Source: Jaapia argillacea MUCL 33604
Lineage: Eukaryota; Basidiomycota; Agaricomycetes; Jaapiales; Jaapiaceae
DNA length: 64,000 nt
Reading direction: 5' to 3'
Assembly: GCA_000697665.1 (NCBI GenBank)
Contig: KL197716.1
Coordinates: 53,682 to 117,681, forward strand
The position numbers and the translations under genes were made by a program. A model generated the notes under the pieces. It was not told the DNA's origin and searched no databases. It saw nothing but the letters and a program-made list of their open reading frames with translations. Positions 36,715 through 47,214 of this stretch are shown in pieces (position 1 is the first letter of the stretch; every line of letters starts with the position of its first letter).

Positions 36715-37042
36715 TGTCGTGGCAAGGGAATAACCCGGGCACGCGACACTAGCCAGAATAGGTAGTCTTCACATGAATGAAAGAACCAGTGTAAGCTCTC
36801 TCTGTTCACGGTAGACTAAGGAACTCGAGTGTACAACACAGTATGTACTTTATACACATAGCATAGGGCTGTGGGCATAGATAAAGGAGCCCCGCATGGT
36901 CCGTAAGGCATAAGGAGCCACTGAATAGAGATATCGAGTAAAACGGCGTTTCAGCCACTTGAGACGGATTAGGAAGGTGCAGAGTCGGTAAGGAATGTGG
37001 GGTCGGGACGGTTTCTGGTGGGGACCGGACACGTTCGCGACA
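36715..37042 (-). repeat. 5' LTR of the Ty3-type element
   Basis: 328 bp, same ends as the other LTR. The right flank begins with the target duplication AAATC. The bases just inside it do not show an obvious TGG-starting tRNA primer site. Confidence 0.93.
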
Positions 37043-37196
37043 AAATCACACCTGGCTGAAGTTGCTCCGACTGCATCAAACACTCATTGCCCGCTTACAC
37101 TGCCTGTTCATCATAGTCCGTCCCAATCCTCTTCGCGACCCCCTCACTCATCGACGCACGACGACATCACTAACCGTCCCAAGCCCTCTCCGTCAC

Positions 37197-37600
37197 CCTA
37201 GCGCGTTTGCGATCGGTGTGGACTTGGAGTTGGGTTTGGAAGTGTTCGCGGTACATCTGTGCGTGGAAATATGAGTCTTACTATCTGAGATTACTTCTGA
37301 CGCGATTCATTGCAGACTTTCACAGTTTGAGGGTTATGAAGACAATCAAAACCAGAGGAAGTGTTTCCCTGGGTCCACTAATCGTTCAAACTTCATGGAG
37401 GTGCGCATTTCCCCCTCCCTTCCTTTCTCCCAAACAGTTCCTTACACCAATACCCTCTTCGGATTCCATTTGTGGCCTCTCAGCTGCAAAAGGCTTCCAA
37501 CAACCCTTCCATCAATTCCGACCATGATAACACTGCACGAGACGTGAGGGACTAGCAGACGAAGCTGCCTCCCAAGACCCTGCTGTCCGCCTGCGAGTAC
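37197..37600 (+). pseudogene. Fragment of a 3-dehydroshikimate-dehydratase-like gene
   Basis: Aligns with the end of exon 1, intron 1, exon 2, intron 2 and exon 3 of the gene at 44806-46493. Examples are GGACTTGGAGTTGGGTTTGG..., CACAGTTTGAGGGTTATGAAG and GCAGACGAAGCTGC. Upstream, 37080-37195 also resembles 42890-43010. The 5' half of exon 1 and all later exons are absent and the frame is disturbed. Introns are retained, so this is a DNA-level duplicate. Confidence 0.62.
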
Positions 37601-38630
37601 GCCCTCCTTTCTCTGTACTCCAAGCTCCGAACTGATTCAACCAGTCGAGATGCAGCAAATACAGCCCATCCCTTATGCCCCCACCTAGATTGCGTCACTC
37701 TCTTCACCATGCGAGCGTCCACGGCGTAACCTTCTCATCATGGACGCGAGGTCGCTATGAGTATGCGTTGATCTCTCTTTGTGGGAGGTGGAGGTTCCGT
37801 GAAGATCTGCTTTCCCCTTCAGTTTCTTACCACCACTAATTCGCTGTATGAAACCCTCTCTGCCGGAATAGCAACCCAAGGAACCCCCTCCGACTTGTTG
37901 ATGTCGAATATTCTCTCCGACCTTTTATCGTCCCTCACCTCGTCACCGTTCTTGGACATATTCGTCTCATTGGCCAGAACCCAACTACAGTAACCCTTAG
38001 CTCTCCAGCCCGTACGCTTTCGCGTTCTATGATCATGCTCAACAATTGCCTCTCTTGCACTATTGGTTCGCCTAAGGACTCTCCGGCTTGTGAGTCAAGG
38101 TGCGAGTAGATGGAACCAAGGTTCGTACGCTTGGGATTGTCGTGTGTCCATGCGATCAGGAAAGAACAGCTCGCTCGACCAACTTCCTTAGACAAGTCGT
38201 CACCCAGGCTCCTTTGACCAACAAGTCTTTGCCGACGCCCTTTTGTTCTGGTGTTCGGAAGGTCTGGCTCGTGACTGTGGGGGGTTTGATACGATGGAAG
38301 CTTGGGAGTTCGGTGTCTTGGATTCCAGAGGTGTGGAGCACCAAAGCACGGTATCGAGGCGCATACGAAAGGGAACAGGGTGATGGGGGAGGTCTCGCAG
38401 AATGTCGAACGTAATGGTGGATCTTCTGGCCCTCAATTCTGAAGTTGATTTAAGGGCATGTGAGAGGAAACAGGTGGGTATAAAGGCTCCCATAAGTTAG
38501 CGTCCAGAACAGTGTAGAAAAGAAAACAGCAGGCCCGACAGGGGTAGGCAGTCGTTGCGATACGATGTAAAGAGTACCGGGCCGCGGCCCGCCCAAAGAC
38601 CACGCTATGTTCCTCCGGACCTCCACGCGG
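37600..38630. other. No recognised gene; degenerate duplicated segment
   Basis: About 37870-38280 aligns with parts of 3060-3500 and 23100-23560 (words around GTACGCTTGGGATTGTCG and CTCCTTTGACCAAC). On the minus strand near 37900-37960 a degenerate relative of the 3142-3330 segment can be read. The last 200 bases are the 3' flank of the kinase gene. Confidence 0.4.
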
Positions 38631-38632
38631 CC

Positions 38633-39733
38633 TCACGCTTCACCGATAGAAAGAACTTCAAAGATTTCGGACATCTTGATCCGCATGGAAGGCTCTCGTA
38701 TAAAGCAACGCATCACTAAGGCCCATAGTCGGTCATCTAGGCCAGCTCGCACCACAGCCGGCGAACTAGGGCGGTGAGGCAGTTCACCGGCTGCAACTGC
38801 GTAGAGAACTTGAATATCCATTTCCAGATGATCATATGGTAGATGACCGGTGAAAATCTTGATAGTAAACTCATCAGTGCTAACAAAGTCGAGTAGTATA
38901 TTTTGGACGGACCTGAATCACCAAGCAACCGAAAGCAAAGACGTCACTATGGGTTGTTGGTCGGCCACTGGTGAAAAGCTCGGGTGCGGAAAAGCGAATG
39001 TGACCGAGGGTTGAGAGTCCGGAGGGCGTCGCAGTCATGGAAGCCACCTTCTCGACATGCCTGGTAAGCCCAAAATCGCACAATAGCGCATTTCCTTCAT
39101 CAGAGATGAGGACGTTGTCCTTCGTATGGTAAGACAGTGCAGATCCGTTTGGCTAGGAAGTGGTGTCGCTTACCCCTTTGAGATCGCCGTGAACGTAGGA
39201 AGTGCCCGATCCACCTGAATGAAGGTAATTCAACGCATCGGCGATTTGAGAGGTCTGACACACATGTGGTTCAGCGCGATTACCACCTTATACATTGGGG
39301 TTTGACAAACCAGTCTTGTGCGGTCGTGCTCCGGATTTTCCTCCAGGTATTGCATGGCATTTCCTTTGCCGACCCAAGGAGATATCAAGAAAAACCGGTT
39401 GCCATCGAGCATAGCGAAGCCAAGGAATTCTAAGATGAATCGGTGCTTGAACCGGGACCAGATCTGCGCTTCTCTCCGAAACAACTGAGATTGGTCAATT
39501 TTAGCCCCCGATGATAGAAGATGACCACACAGACATTCTTCCCTTTGTTTCGATGCGAATCTGACATATTCATGAACATTCTCAACTGCTTCATCGCAAC
39601 CTGTTCTGTGCGCGATTCGGAACGTAACACACCCATGTAGAGCTCGCAGGTCGCACCCCCCGCGGAGTGGCCCTCTCGTGATAGACACGGAGGTACTTAG
39701 GTCAATAGGCGCCATTCGGCTTCTGTGTTCCAT
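38633..39733 (-). CDS. Tyrosine-kinase-like protein kinase, possibly frameshifted
   Basis: Compact kinase domain in about six exons, of the agaricomycete tyrosine-kinase-like type. Seen in order: glycine-rich loop GGATCELYMG with VAMK for the ATP lysine, LFRREAQIWSRFKH (helix C region), FFLISPWVGKGNAMQYLEEN, the catalytic loop HGDLKG, LLCDFGL, the activation segment ending FSAPELF, then DVFAFGCLVIQ and a C-lobe with DRLWALVMRCFIREPSMRIKM. The three catalytic signatures (K, HGD, DFG) are present, so the domain would be active. Oddity: the reading frame from the first ATG (MEHRSRMAP) meets the glycine-loop frame only if a run of six C (39656-39661, + strand) had five. This is a break or a homopolymer sequencing error. 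No N- or C-terminal extra domain is seen. Confidence 0.72.
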
Positions 39734-39820
39734 CTTCTGCTCTCCCAGAGTGTGAACATTGTTGGTCTCACTGATGGCAGTATCGGTATTGAAATCTAAA
39801 GAAGGAATGTGGCGCTGGCA

Positions 39821-41923
39821 TTAGAAATCTTCCCCGGGCCCAGGAAAAGATGGCGACCACGAAGACGTACCATCACCATTAGTCGGATTATTACCGGCCG
39901 GCCCTGAAGTCCACGTATCAATATTGGTGCAAGGAATGAAGAGCCGCTCCATTGAAATTGCTCCAGGGGCGGAAACCTCCTTCACATCCTTCAATAATAC
40001 GCCATCGGTATCCCCCTCTCCAGTTGTCGAAGCAACGGTACCTTCGTAATGTTGTCCAGTCTTGGTCAAAAGGGTTACTGTGGTCCCCTGTGTGTCAAGA
40101 ATCCAAGGAACTCAACAAATGCGGTCAAGATTTGAGGAAATAAAGACGCACAGAAAGGCCAGACAAGTCTTGCAAAACTCGATTATAAAGTTCAGGGTCA
40201 GGCGCCGAATTTCCATTCGCTTGAGTGAAGGTGTCCGAAGGAGGATTCTTCGCTTTGAAGGGGTGAATGGCTTGTAGAAACGTGGATATGTGGGCCGGAG
40301 GAGCAACAGGAGCGGAGAGCTCTGTACCGGTGAGGATCGTCACATTTGAAGCGACTAGAATTGAACGAGCGTCAGTGGAAGCAGCGTCCTGTTCCGATTT
40401 CTTGAGGATTTGTTTCTGCTTCTCTTCATCTTTGGCCAAGATAGGAATTAAGTCTTCGGGAATAGGTTTGTTGAGCTAACATCGGGCAGTGTTCGTCAGA
40501 GCCGATAATGATGTTATTGTGACGATCCACCTTGAAAGTCTGACTAAACTTGAGTAGATCTACCATTCTCTTGTCCATCTCCCTCTTGACAAGCGCAGCC
40601 CGTGTTTGCACCACCCTCGGTCTCTCGTTGAGAACAAAGTCCCGGAGACGAGGAAGAGGGTTATCAAGAGTCCGCTGCAACGTCTCAGATTCACCATCGG
40701 GATGCGTCGGGACAAGGGCTGGGTGCTGTGTGGCCCGCGCCTCGTTAACCGGCGCTACGGTATTATTCACAGCAGTCGAGACGGCTGTGGCTGTGGCAGG
40801 AGGTGTTTCCGGCTTCGAAGCGAAAGGTGGAGTAGCTGAAGAAGAAATGCAGTACCAGCATCAAAATTGTTTCATTATGAGATGAAGACACCGAGGGCGT
40901 ACATTCAGCAATAATTGTTTTGTTATCCGCCGAATCTGAAGTCCACGTATCGATATCGGTGCGCGCGATGAAGAGTACCTCCTGTGCGGTTGCCCCGGGA
41001 GTCGACACGTCCTTCACGTTCAGCAATAATACGCCCGGAGTAGTATCATGCCATGGGTATACTATACTAACAGTACCTTCGTAGCACTGTCCAGTCTTGG
41101 TCCTCAGAGTAACTGTGAATCTCTGCACCAAGGCGTCGGGGAGTTCAACGACTTTGGTTAAGATCTGAACACATAAACACGCACAATAAGTCTAGACAGG
41201 GCGTCCAGAACTCGGTCGTGGGAGTCGAGTGGATAAGGAGGCCATAGAGGTCGGCTGTGGCATTAACCTCAATAAACAAAAGGATTGAACTAGTGAGAAG
41301 TGATGGACAGACCTTCGAACTGCCGGAGCTTCGCCCTGATTGGCATTGGACGTACCATCAACAATAATGGTTTTGGTATCCGCCGGTTTAGGAGTCAACG
41401 TGTCGATACTGTCGTACGGCATGAAGACCGGAGACTGAAGCACCTGTAATCCATAAAAAGTGGACACCACCGTCACGTCGTTCAATATTACGCCCGTCGT
41501 ACCCCACATTCCGGATGTCGAACCAACAGTACCTTCGTACCACTCTCCAATCTGGGTCTGTATAGTAACTATCAGTCCCTGAACCAAGGCGTCGGGGAGT
41601 TCAACGACTTCGGTTAAAATCTGAACACATAAACACACACAGTAAGGCCAGACAGGGCTTGCAGAACTCGGTCGTGGGCGTCAGGTGTACGAGTTCCTTG
41701 GATTTGACCCACAGAGACAAAAGATAATAGATCGGTATTGGAAGCGGGGGAAAAACTGTTGTTGAGCCTTTCGAGCATAAGACTTGTACCAACTCCCCAT
41801 GCAGGTGGCCTGTGGCAATAACCTCGGTAAACAAAAGGATTAAACTAGTGAGAAGTGATGGACAGACCTTGGAACTGCCGAAGCTTCGCCCTTTTTTGTC
41901 GGCTCTCCTCTGGGCTCCGCCAT
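39821..41923 (-). CDS. Ataxin-2/Pbp1-related protein with three SM-ATX modules
   Basis: Eight exons on the minus strand: 41923-41868, 41809-41641, 41578-41313, 41254-41185, 41122-40903, 40835-40531, 40475-40152, 40087-39821. All introns are GT...AG, 54-67 nt, and the frame is open throughout (558 residues). Ataxin-2/Pbp1 proteins bind RNA and poly(A)-binding protein and act in stress granules. Three related SM-ATX-like modules are visible: about residues 62-150 (YEGTVGSTSG...YDSIDTLTP), 173-258 (YEGTVSIVYP...RTDIDTWTS) and 455-545 (YEGTVASTTGEGDT...TNIDTWTSGPA). Each has an intron at the same place and phase. Between modules two and three lies a Pbp1-like stretch, LLKFSQTFK then LNKPIPEDLIPILAKDEEKQ. 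I see no complete LsmAD domain. Module three is closest to the family consensus. The modular order is unlike normal Pbp1, so it is probably a rearranged paralogue. Confidence 0.75.
41185..41868. repeat. Internal tandem duplication in the ataxin-2-like gene
   Basis: A block containing the end of exon 1, intron 1 and the start of exon 2 (41860-41640) recurs 555 bp downstream around 41313-41185. Shared features include a nearly identical intron beginning GTCTGTCCATCACTTCTCAC and the coding words HDRVL and LSGL/LSRL. This is direct evidence that modules one and two arose by tandem duplication. Confidence 0.75.
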
Positions 41924-42221
41924 GTAGAAAACGCGGCTGCAGAGATTCAAATGAAAATCAAGGGGTCCGGGGAGGCAAAAACAACGAAAGCAAGGGAGAG
42001 CGCGAAGTCAGAGAGATGACTTGAACCGAAAGTAGCGTCGGAATGACAAGTTGATGACATTCGATTGGCGACTGTCGTGACGAGCGCAACGGGGGAAAGC
42101 AAGCTGCGTTTAAGCGCCCTGCAGGACGCAGGTGCTAGTGGTTTGTGTGCAGTCGATATTGCTGCCGTGGGTTAATCTTATCTGATCCTTCTGGCCTGTT
42201 CGGTTGTGTCCAATCAATAGT

Positions 42222-42616
42222 CACTGCAGACCGAGGAACATAGAGCCCTCATGCATAGTCGTCGCCAAGGCTTTGGTGTGTGAATACAATCGGCGTAGCT
42301 ATGTACCTTACACTTATCCTTTGAGATTGTTAAAATAGATTAATGGACATGCACCTTTGGCATAATCCAATGACTTAGTTAATATATGTGGCGGAGCATA
42401 TGTGCCAAAACTACTATATTAGGCAGTTCTCAAGCCTATTTCGCTCCGCCATATTTTAACTCGGCCTAATAAGTTAATGAGAGAGGCAAATGCAATGATA
42501 TATTTTAAAAATCTCAAAGGATAAGTTCAAGGTACATAACTACGCCGATTGTATTCACACGCCAAAGCCTTGGCAACGAATATGCCAGAGGGCTTTATTC
42601 TCCTCGGTCTGCAGTG
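42222..42616. mobile_element. Palindromic MITE with CACTG ends
   Basis: 395-bp non-coding element that is almost entirely two inverted arms. The outer ~110 bp of the left arm (CACTGCAGACCGAGGA...) matches the reverse complement of the right end at roughly 85-90%. Inner parts also pair (GTGGCGGAGC with GCTCCGCCAT), leaving a loop of only a few dozen bases. The element is flanked by AGT on both sides. CACTG termini with a 3-bp duplication are the signature of CACTA (EnSpm) DNA transposons, so this is probably a non-autonomous foldback derivative. No coding capacity. Confidence 0.8.
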
Positions 42617-42619
42617 AGT

Positions 42620-44800
42620 GGCACCGTCTTCGCGAGATTTACCGCCGGAGGTAAATCAAGCTAAATAACCTCCGTCTCATACTCCTCGTATACCAGATAT
42701 AACCATTCATAATGGACCTCGTCACCTCCAGTATATACGCCTCCGAGTCCTGATCCAACGCGACGGGAATCTATGTCGCTATGAGAGCTTGGAGGTAGGG
42801 TGAAGTATGGAAAGATGAAGTTATCGGCAGTAAGAGAGGTGTCAAATGATGTCGTGAAGTTTGGCAAATCACACCTCTCCGACTTCTGCACTGGCATCAA
42901 ACCCTCATTGCCCTCTTACACCCCGTCGCCCAACCCAATCCCAAACCTCTTCGCGATCCCCTGACGTATCATCACCAACCGTCCCAAGTCCTCTCCATCG
43001 TTTGGGTTGGGTTTGGAAGTCTTGGACGCACACTTTTCCCGACATCTCTTGACCAGCTTCCCTGATGGCTTTTTCGCTCACTATCTCCCAGCTACTCAAG
43101 GACTCTAGACCAATTATGCTGGATGGGAGGCGAGAGATGGAGTGGGTGGATCGGTTACGATGATCGGTCGACGGGTGAATGGGCGGTTGTAAGTCTGAGA
43201 AAACGATGGGGGGTAGTTCTACGAACTATGTTGGAGGGTTAAGTGACGTCAGAATATGTTCGATAATAACGGAACTAACACCCCCACCCACATGAACGCT
43301 AGGCTCTTCTCGTGCTCCTCATCCACCAAACACAACCATTCTTCACCTCCAGTATATACACCTCCGAGTCCTGACCAAACCGACGGGAATATCGATGTCG
43401 GTGCTAGAGCTTGGGGGTAGGGTGAAGTATGGGGAGATGAAGCTGTCGGAATTAAGAGAGGTGCGGAAGGGTGGTGAGCATCCGCTTGGAGGTGAGACCT
43501 GAGGGGTTGAGCAATGAACGCTAGGAGGTATGGATGAGGTATTGGGGCATGTATGTCGACAGTTGTTGAACTCTTCGCGGTGAGGATATTGAGAATGGCG
43601 ATGGAGAAATGATTGCGTGGTATAGACTATGAGGTGTGACTGGCGAGGAAAGATTCGATAGCAATAGGGACAGCACAGGACTTACATGTTTGTACGGTGC
43701 CATTGGCCTCGCCTCACACAAGACCTGACCTGCAACAATTCGAGGACCTGACTTGTCGAGAACTTGACCGCTAGGTATATCTATCTGCTGATCGGATCGC
43801 ACGCAGAAATGTGACTTGAGGAGAAGAGAGGGAGATGGGATGAGTAAGGGGATTGTTTAGGTGACGAGCGGGACTGGAGAATCGGGGTGGGATTACTGGC
43901 AATGGTGATGGACCGGAATGAGTGCTGGAGACGGTTAGATGGGGATGAGAATAGGTCCGAGAACGACGGAGTTGGTACCTCAGGCTGACATGGGCCGAAA
44001 CCCGAGATAACCTCATCCCATACCAACTCGACCAACCCTCGTCAATCGACTCATCATCTCGCGTACACTGAAAATACTGAACCAACGACACGGAGCATGC
44101 AAGTGATCAGATGATCAGAGTCTGATGTAGGTAGGATAGATATGGAAAAATGAACGTGACGTGAGTCTTCCAACATTCCACGGGTTTATGAGACAGTGTT
44201 GTAGCGTACCATGGAGTGGCAAGACGTTGTATTAGGCATGTCTTTCACAGAACAAAGAGGAGCGGAATTGACGACGAGTCGTATAAAGATAAAATCTGAC
44301 TGGTGGAACAGTTTGGCGACAGGGATCGAGAGGAGGTCCGAAGGGGGTGGTTAGTTTGATTTGAAGTGGGTGAGGCCTAGGGACGGCACGAACGCTGACG
44401 AGTGACTGGTGTAGGGGGGAGGACTCGGAGTGGGTGGGATCGGCCGATAACCTGGGTGAGAGATGCCTAGCGAATCGAGTGGGGTTACCAGTCTCTGGGG
44501 ATGGACTCTCTAGGGTGTCAGTCCAATGGGCTGCTTCGTCGACACTCAATTCAAGCAATGGACATCGCGGAGTTTGAAACGCAGACCACTCGAGCCTGAG
44601 CGTGAGCGAAGATATCTTGCCACCGTACGAACGACTCTGCACCCAATCGACCCTCTCAGCCATTCCCACTTTCCCTCATGGCCCCGTCGCATAACCCTAA
44701 ACCCTTCCATATCCACTGAACGCACGATGACATCACCATCCACCCCTCGACATCACCCCGAGTCCTAGCACTCAAGTACTCAAGTCACCTCCCACCATCA
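42620..44800. other. No intact gene; degenerate duplicated segments
   Basis: About 42840-43060 resembles 37040-37260, including the unoccupied equivalent of the LTR-element insertion site (GTTTGGCAAATCACACC). About 43310-43450 repeats 42680-42820 (CTCCAGTATATACACCTCCGAGTCCTGA). About 44265-44390 is homologous to 12890-13050, and 44490-44600 to 15040-15150. Open frames here are short and inconsistent between copies. Confidence 0.45.
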
Positions 44801-44805
44801 GCACC

Positions 44806-46493
44806 ATGTCCTCGCTACAATCTATCCAAACAGCCTACTGTACCGACTCGGCAGGCATGCACCCCTCCCACACTCTTCCCATCAAACTACGCGCCATCGC
44901 TGCAGCAGGCTTCTCTAGCGTCGAGATTGCTTTTCCTAATTTGGAGGCGTACGCAAAACAGCAACATCAAGAGTATCAGAAGATTGATAATTCTGGGAGG
45001 GGCGATGTGGAGGTTTTATGCAAGGTTGCGAGGAAGGTTAGGGGGATGTGTGAGGAGTTGGGGTTGGAGGTCTTGGCTTTACATCCGTACGTCCAGCTCT
45101 CCTCGCATTTCAGATTCGTTTCGACGCGTTTCGCTACAGGTTTTCACAGTTTGAAGGTTACGAAGACGTTTCAAAACGAGAAGAAGGCTTCGCTAGAGCT
45201 CAGACCTGGTTCAAAGTCATGAACGTACGCCTTCCCCTCCCTCCAAACACCCTTCATACCCATCTTCCACCCACAGGCACTCAATTGCCAAATGCTCCAA
45301 GTAGGCTCGTCAAACGACCCTTCCATAAGCTCCGACTACGAAATCATCGCTCGAGACTTGAGACAACTAGCAGACGAAGCTGCTGCTCAAGAGCCTCCCA
45401 TCCGAATGTGCGTACCTCCTTTCCTGGATTGTGTGCTCGAAGGGTAATGGTTTGGAAAGTGCGTATGAGATGTGGGCTTGGGGCGTTCACGTGTATGTCC
45501 TTCTTTTCTTATTGGATGGACGAGGAGTCTGAAGGGAGCTTAGGAACACTTGGGAGGATACCTGGGATATATGTCAACGCGTCGATAGACCAAATTTCGG
45601 TCTATGCCTCGACACTTTCCAGATATGCGGTAGGTCGTCGTTCCTCGTTCCCTCCCCTCCCCTTCTTCTCATAACCCCGTTCTACTTTCTTCTTCCCATC
45701 CCTCTTCGTCCCACCACCTGCCCTCCTTCCGCTCCTTCTCTCCTCCCTTCCCTCCCTCCAACCCTGCGCTCCTCACCATAACCCATCCTGACCTCCCTCC
45801 ACAGCCCGAGCCTACGCAGACCCAACATCCCCTTCCGGCCTCCTAACAAACCCCCCAGCATCCCTCCGACTAACCCACTCCCTAACGCACCTAACCTCCT
45901 CACTCGCACCACACAAAGACAAGATCTTCTACCTCCAAATCTCCGATGCTACTCGATCTTCTCCTTCCCATATTGCTTCACCTCACGTCGCTGCGTCTTT
46001 TGGTGTGGAGGAATTGAAGGAAGAAGCGAAGAACGGAGGGAGAGATGTCTTATATGTGTGGAGTGATAAATGGCGTCCGTTGCCATTTATGGAGGAGGGG
46101 TATGGAGGGTATTTACCTGTTGGGGATGTTGTTAGAGCTGTGCTGGAGACTGGGTGGAGGGGCCCGTGGTCTTACGAGGTGAGTCACCCTTCTCGCTTTC
46201 GCCCTTTACTCTTCAATCTGTTGTCGCCATTTACTTTTCGCTCCCCTTTCGACCGTCACTTTTCACCCCGTTTCACCTTCTCCCCTTCGTCCTCTCATTC
46301 GTGCCTTGCTTCCTCCCCTTCATCCATATCGTACCACTCAAAGTAGACTCGAAGCTGATTGTACCATTCTTAGGTATTCTACGAGAAAGAGATGGGTAAA
46401 GATGACCCCTCTGTTCCTAACAGGTGGACGAGAGCTGCGAGGAAGAGTCATGAGAGGTTGGTGGAGGAGCTTGGGAAGAAGGTGTTGGATTGA
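44806..46493 (+). CDS. 3-dehydroshikimate-dehydratase-like TIM-barrel enzyme
   Basis: Seven exons: 44806-45086, 45140-45224, 45277-45407, 45460-45492, 45544-45629, 45805-46178, 46374-46493. The protein has 369 residues and an open frame. It belongs to the sugar phosphate isomerase/epimerase superfamily and resembles fungal 3-dehydroshikimate dehydratase (Neurospora QA-4), which makes protocatechuate in quinate and shikimate catabolism, in the cytosol. Supporting motifs: HPSHTLPIKLRAIAAAGFSS near the start, LALHPFSQFEGYED, IARDLRQLADEAA, AYEMWAWGVHV, TWEDTWDICQRV, RPNFGLCLDTFQIC followed by RAYADPTS, KIFYLQISDA, and YGGYLPVGDVVRAVLETGW. The family's metal-binding positions (E/D/H in these segments) look plausible but cannot be confirmed by eye. 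Closest alternative: another xylose-isomerase-like enzyme. Decayed partial copies lie at 22.3, 37.2 and 58.8 kb. Confidence 0.82.
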
Positions 46494-47214
46494 TTTGGAC
46501 GTGTGAGCGGTGAGGCTGGAGTGAACAGGACTTGGTGTGGGTGAGGACGGGGCGGGAATGAGGGCAAGGCGGGAGTGAGCGACAGGAGTTGGCTCGAGCC
46601 AGAGGGTGGCTTTTTTTGTGACTGGATCGATCCTCGCCGACGATTGTGGACTTCCGTATTGCTCGAACGAGGCGGGTTCTTGTAAGTAAATGCGCTCTAG
46701 ATGTTTAGACCTTTCGAGTTGTATGGATGATTATTGAAAGCGTTGGTGCCAGTTGTAGAGCTCGACAGTTCTAACGGTGCTTTCCCCATCCAAGGCTTTC
46801 GTGGAGCCGGAGGAACAAGGGTTTGGCAGTCGCTGGATAGTTGGAAGAAGCTTTGGGATGTTTTAGGGAGATAGTCGTGCTGTTTGAAGAGCGATTGTAA
46901 TGGATTGTAATGGTGATCTCTCGCGCTCGGTAGGGTGAGTTAGTTTTCATTCATCATTGTCCCTTGGATTTCACGCATAACTTCTTCGTCGCTGAGGTCC
47001 TCTGCAAATCCACGATAAATATGTTCCGTATATTGCCAGTAACGAGTAAACACGAGAACCGAAGCTAGTCCGACATCAATGCATTGGCGCCAGATAGGAT
47101 TTGTACATTACGAACAGTCAACAAAGACTTATGTAGATGCTGGCTCCACCTCGAATTGGTGCCCGATGGTGGGATTCTGGATAACATTCTACTGACCATC
47201 AGTTTCTGAATAAA
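46494..47214. other. Intergenic region
   Basis: Convergent 3' flanks of the TIM-barrel gene (+) and the pseudokinase gene (-). No coding or RNA feature recognised. Confidence 0.5.

Larger units (their letters stand above)
27959..37042 (-). mobile_element. Ty3-type (chromovirus-like) LTR retroelement, full length but broken
   Basis: Fossil element of 9084 bp on the minus strand. It has 328-bp LTRs at both ends (TGTCG...CGACA) and is flanked by a perfect 5-bp target duplication, AAATC. Part order on the minus strand is a 5' gag-like region, a second gag-like part with a CCHC zinc knuckle, protease plus reverse transcriptase, RNase H, integrase, a chromodomain-like C-terminus, and an extra 3' region. 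Protease before reverse transcriptase and integrase last is the Ty3 order. The reading frames are broken, on the order of half a dozen breaks. The LTRs differ at about 10 of 328 positions (about 3%, mostly transitions), so the insertion is moderately young on an evolutionary scale. It landed in one copy of a dispersed host repeat. Confidence 0.92.

Noticed and set aside
40426-40480. Stop codon after NSYLGQR in the ataxin-2-like gene
   Set aside because: It lies in an intron. The exon ends at FSQTFK and resumes with LNKPIPEDLIP, which matches the Pbp1 family exactly in frame.
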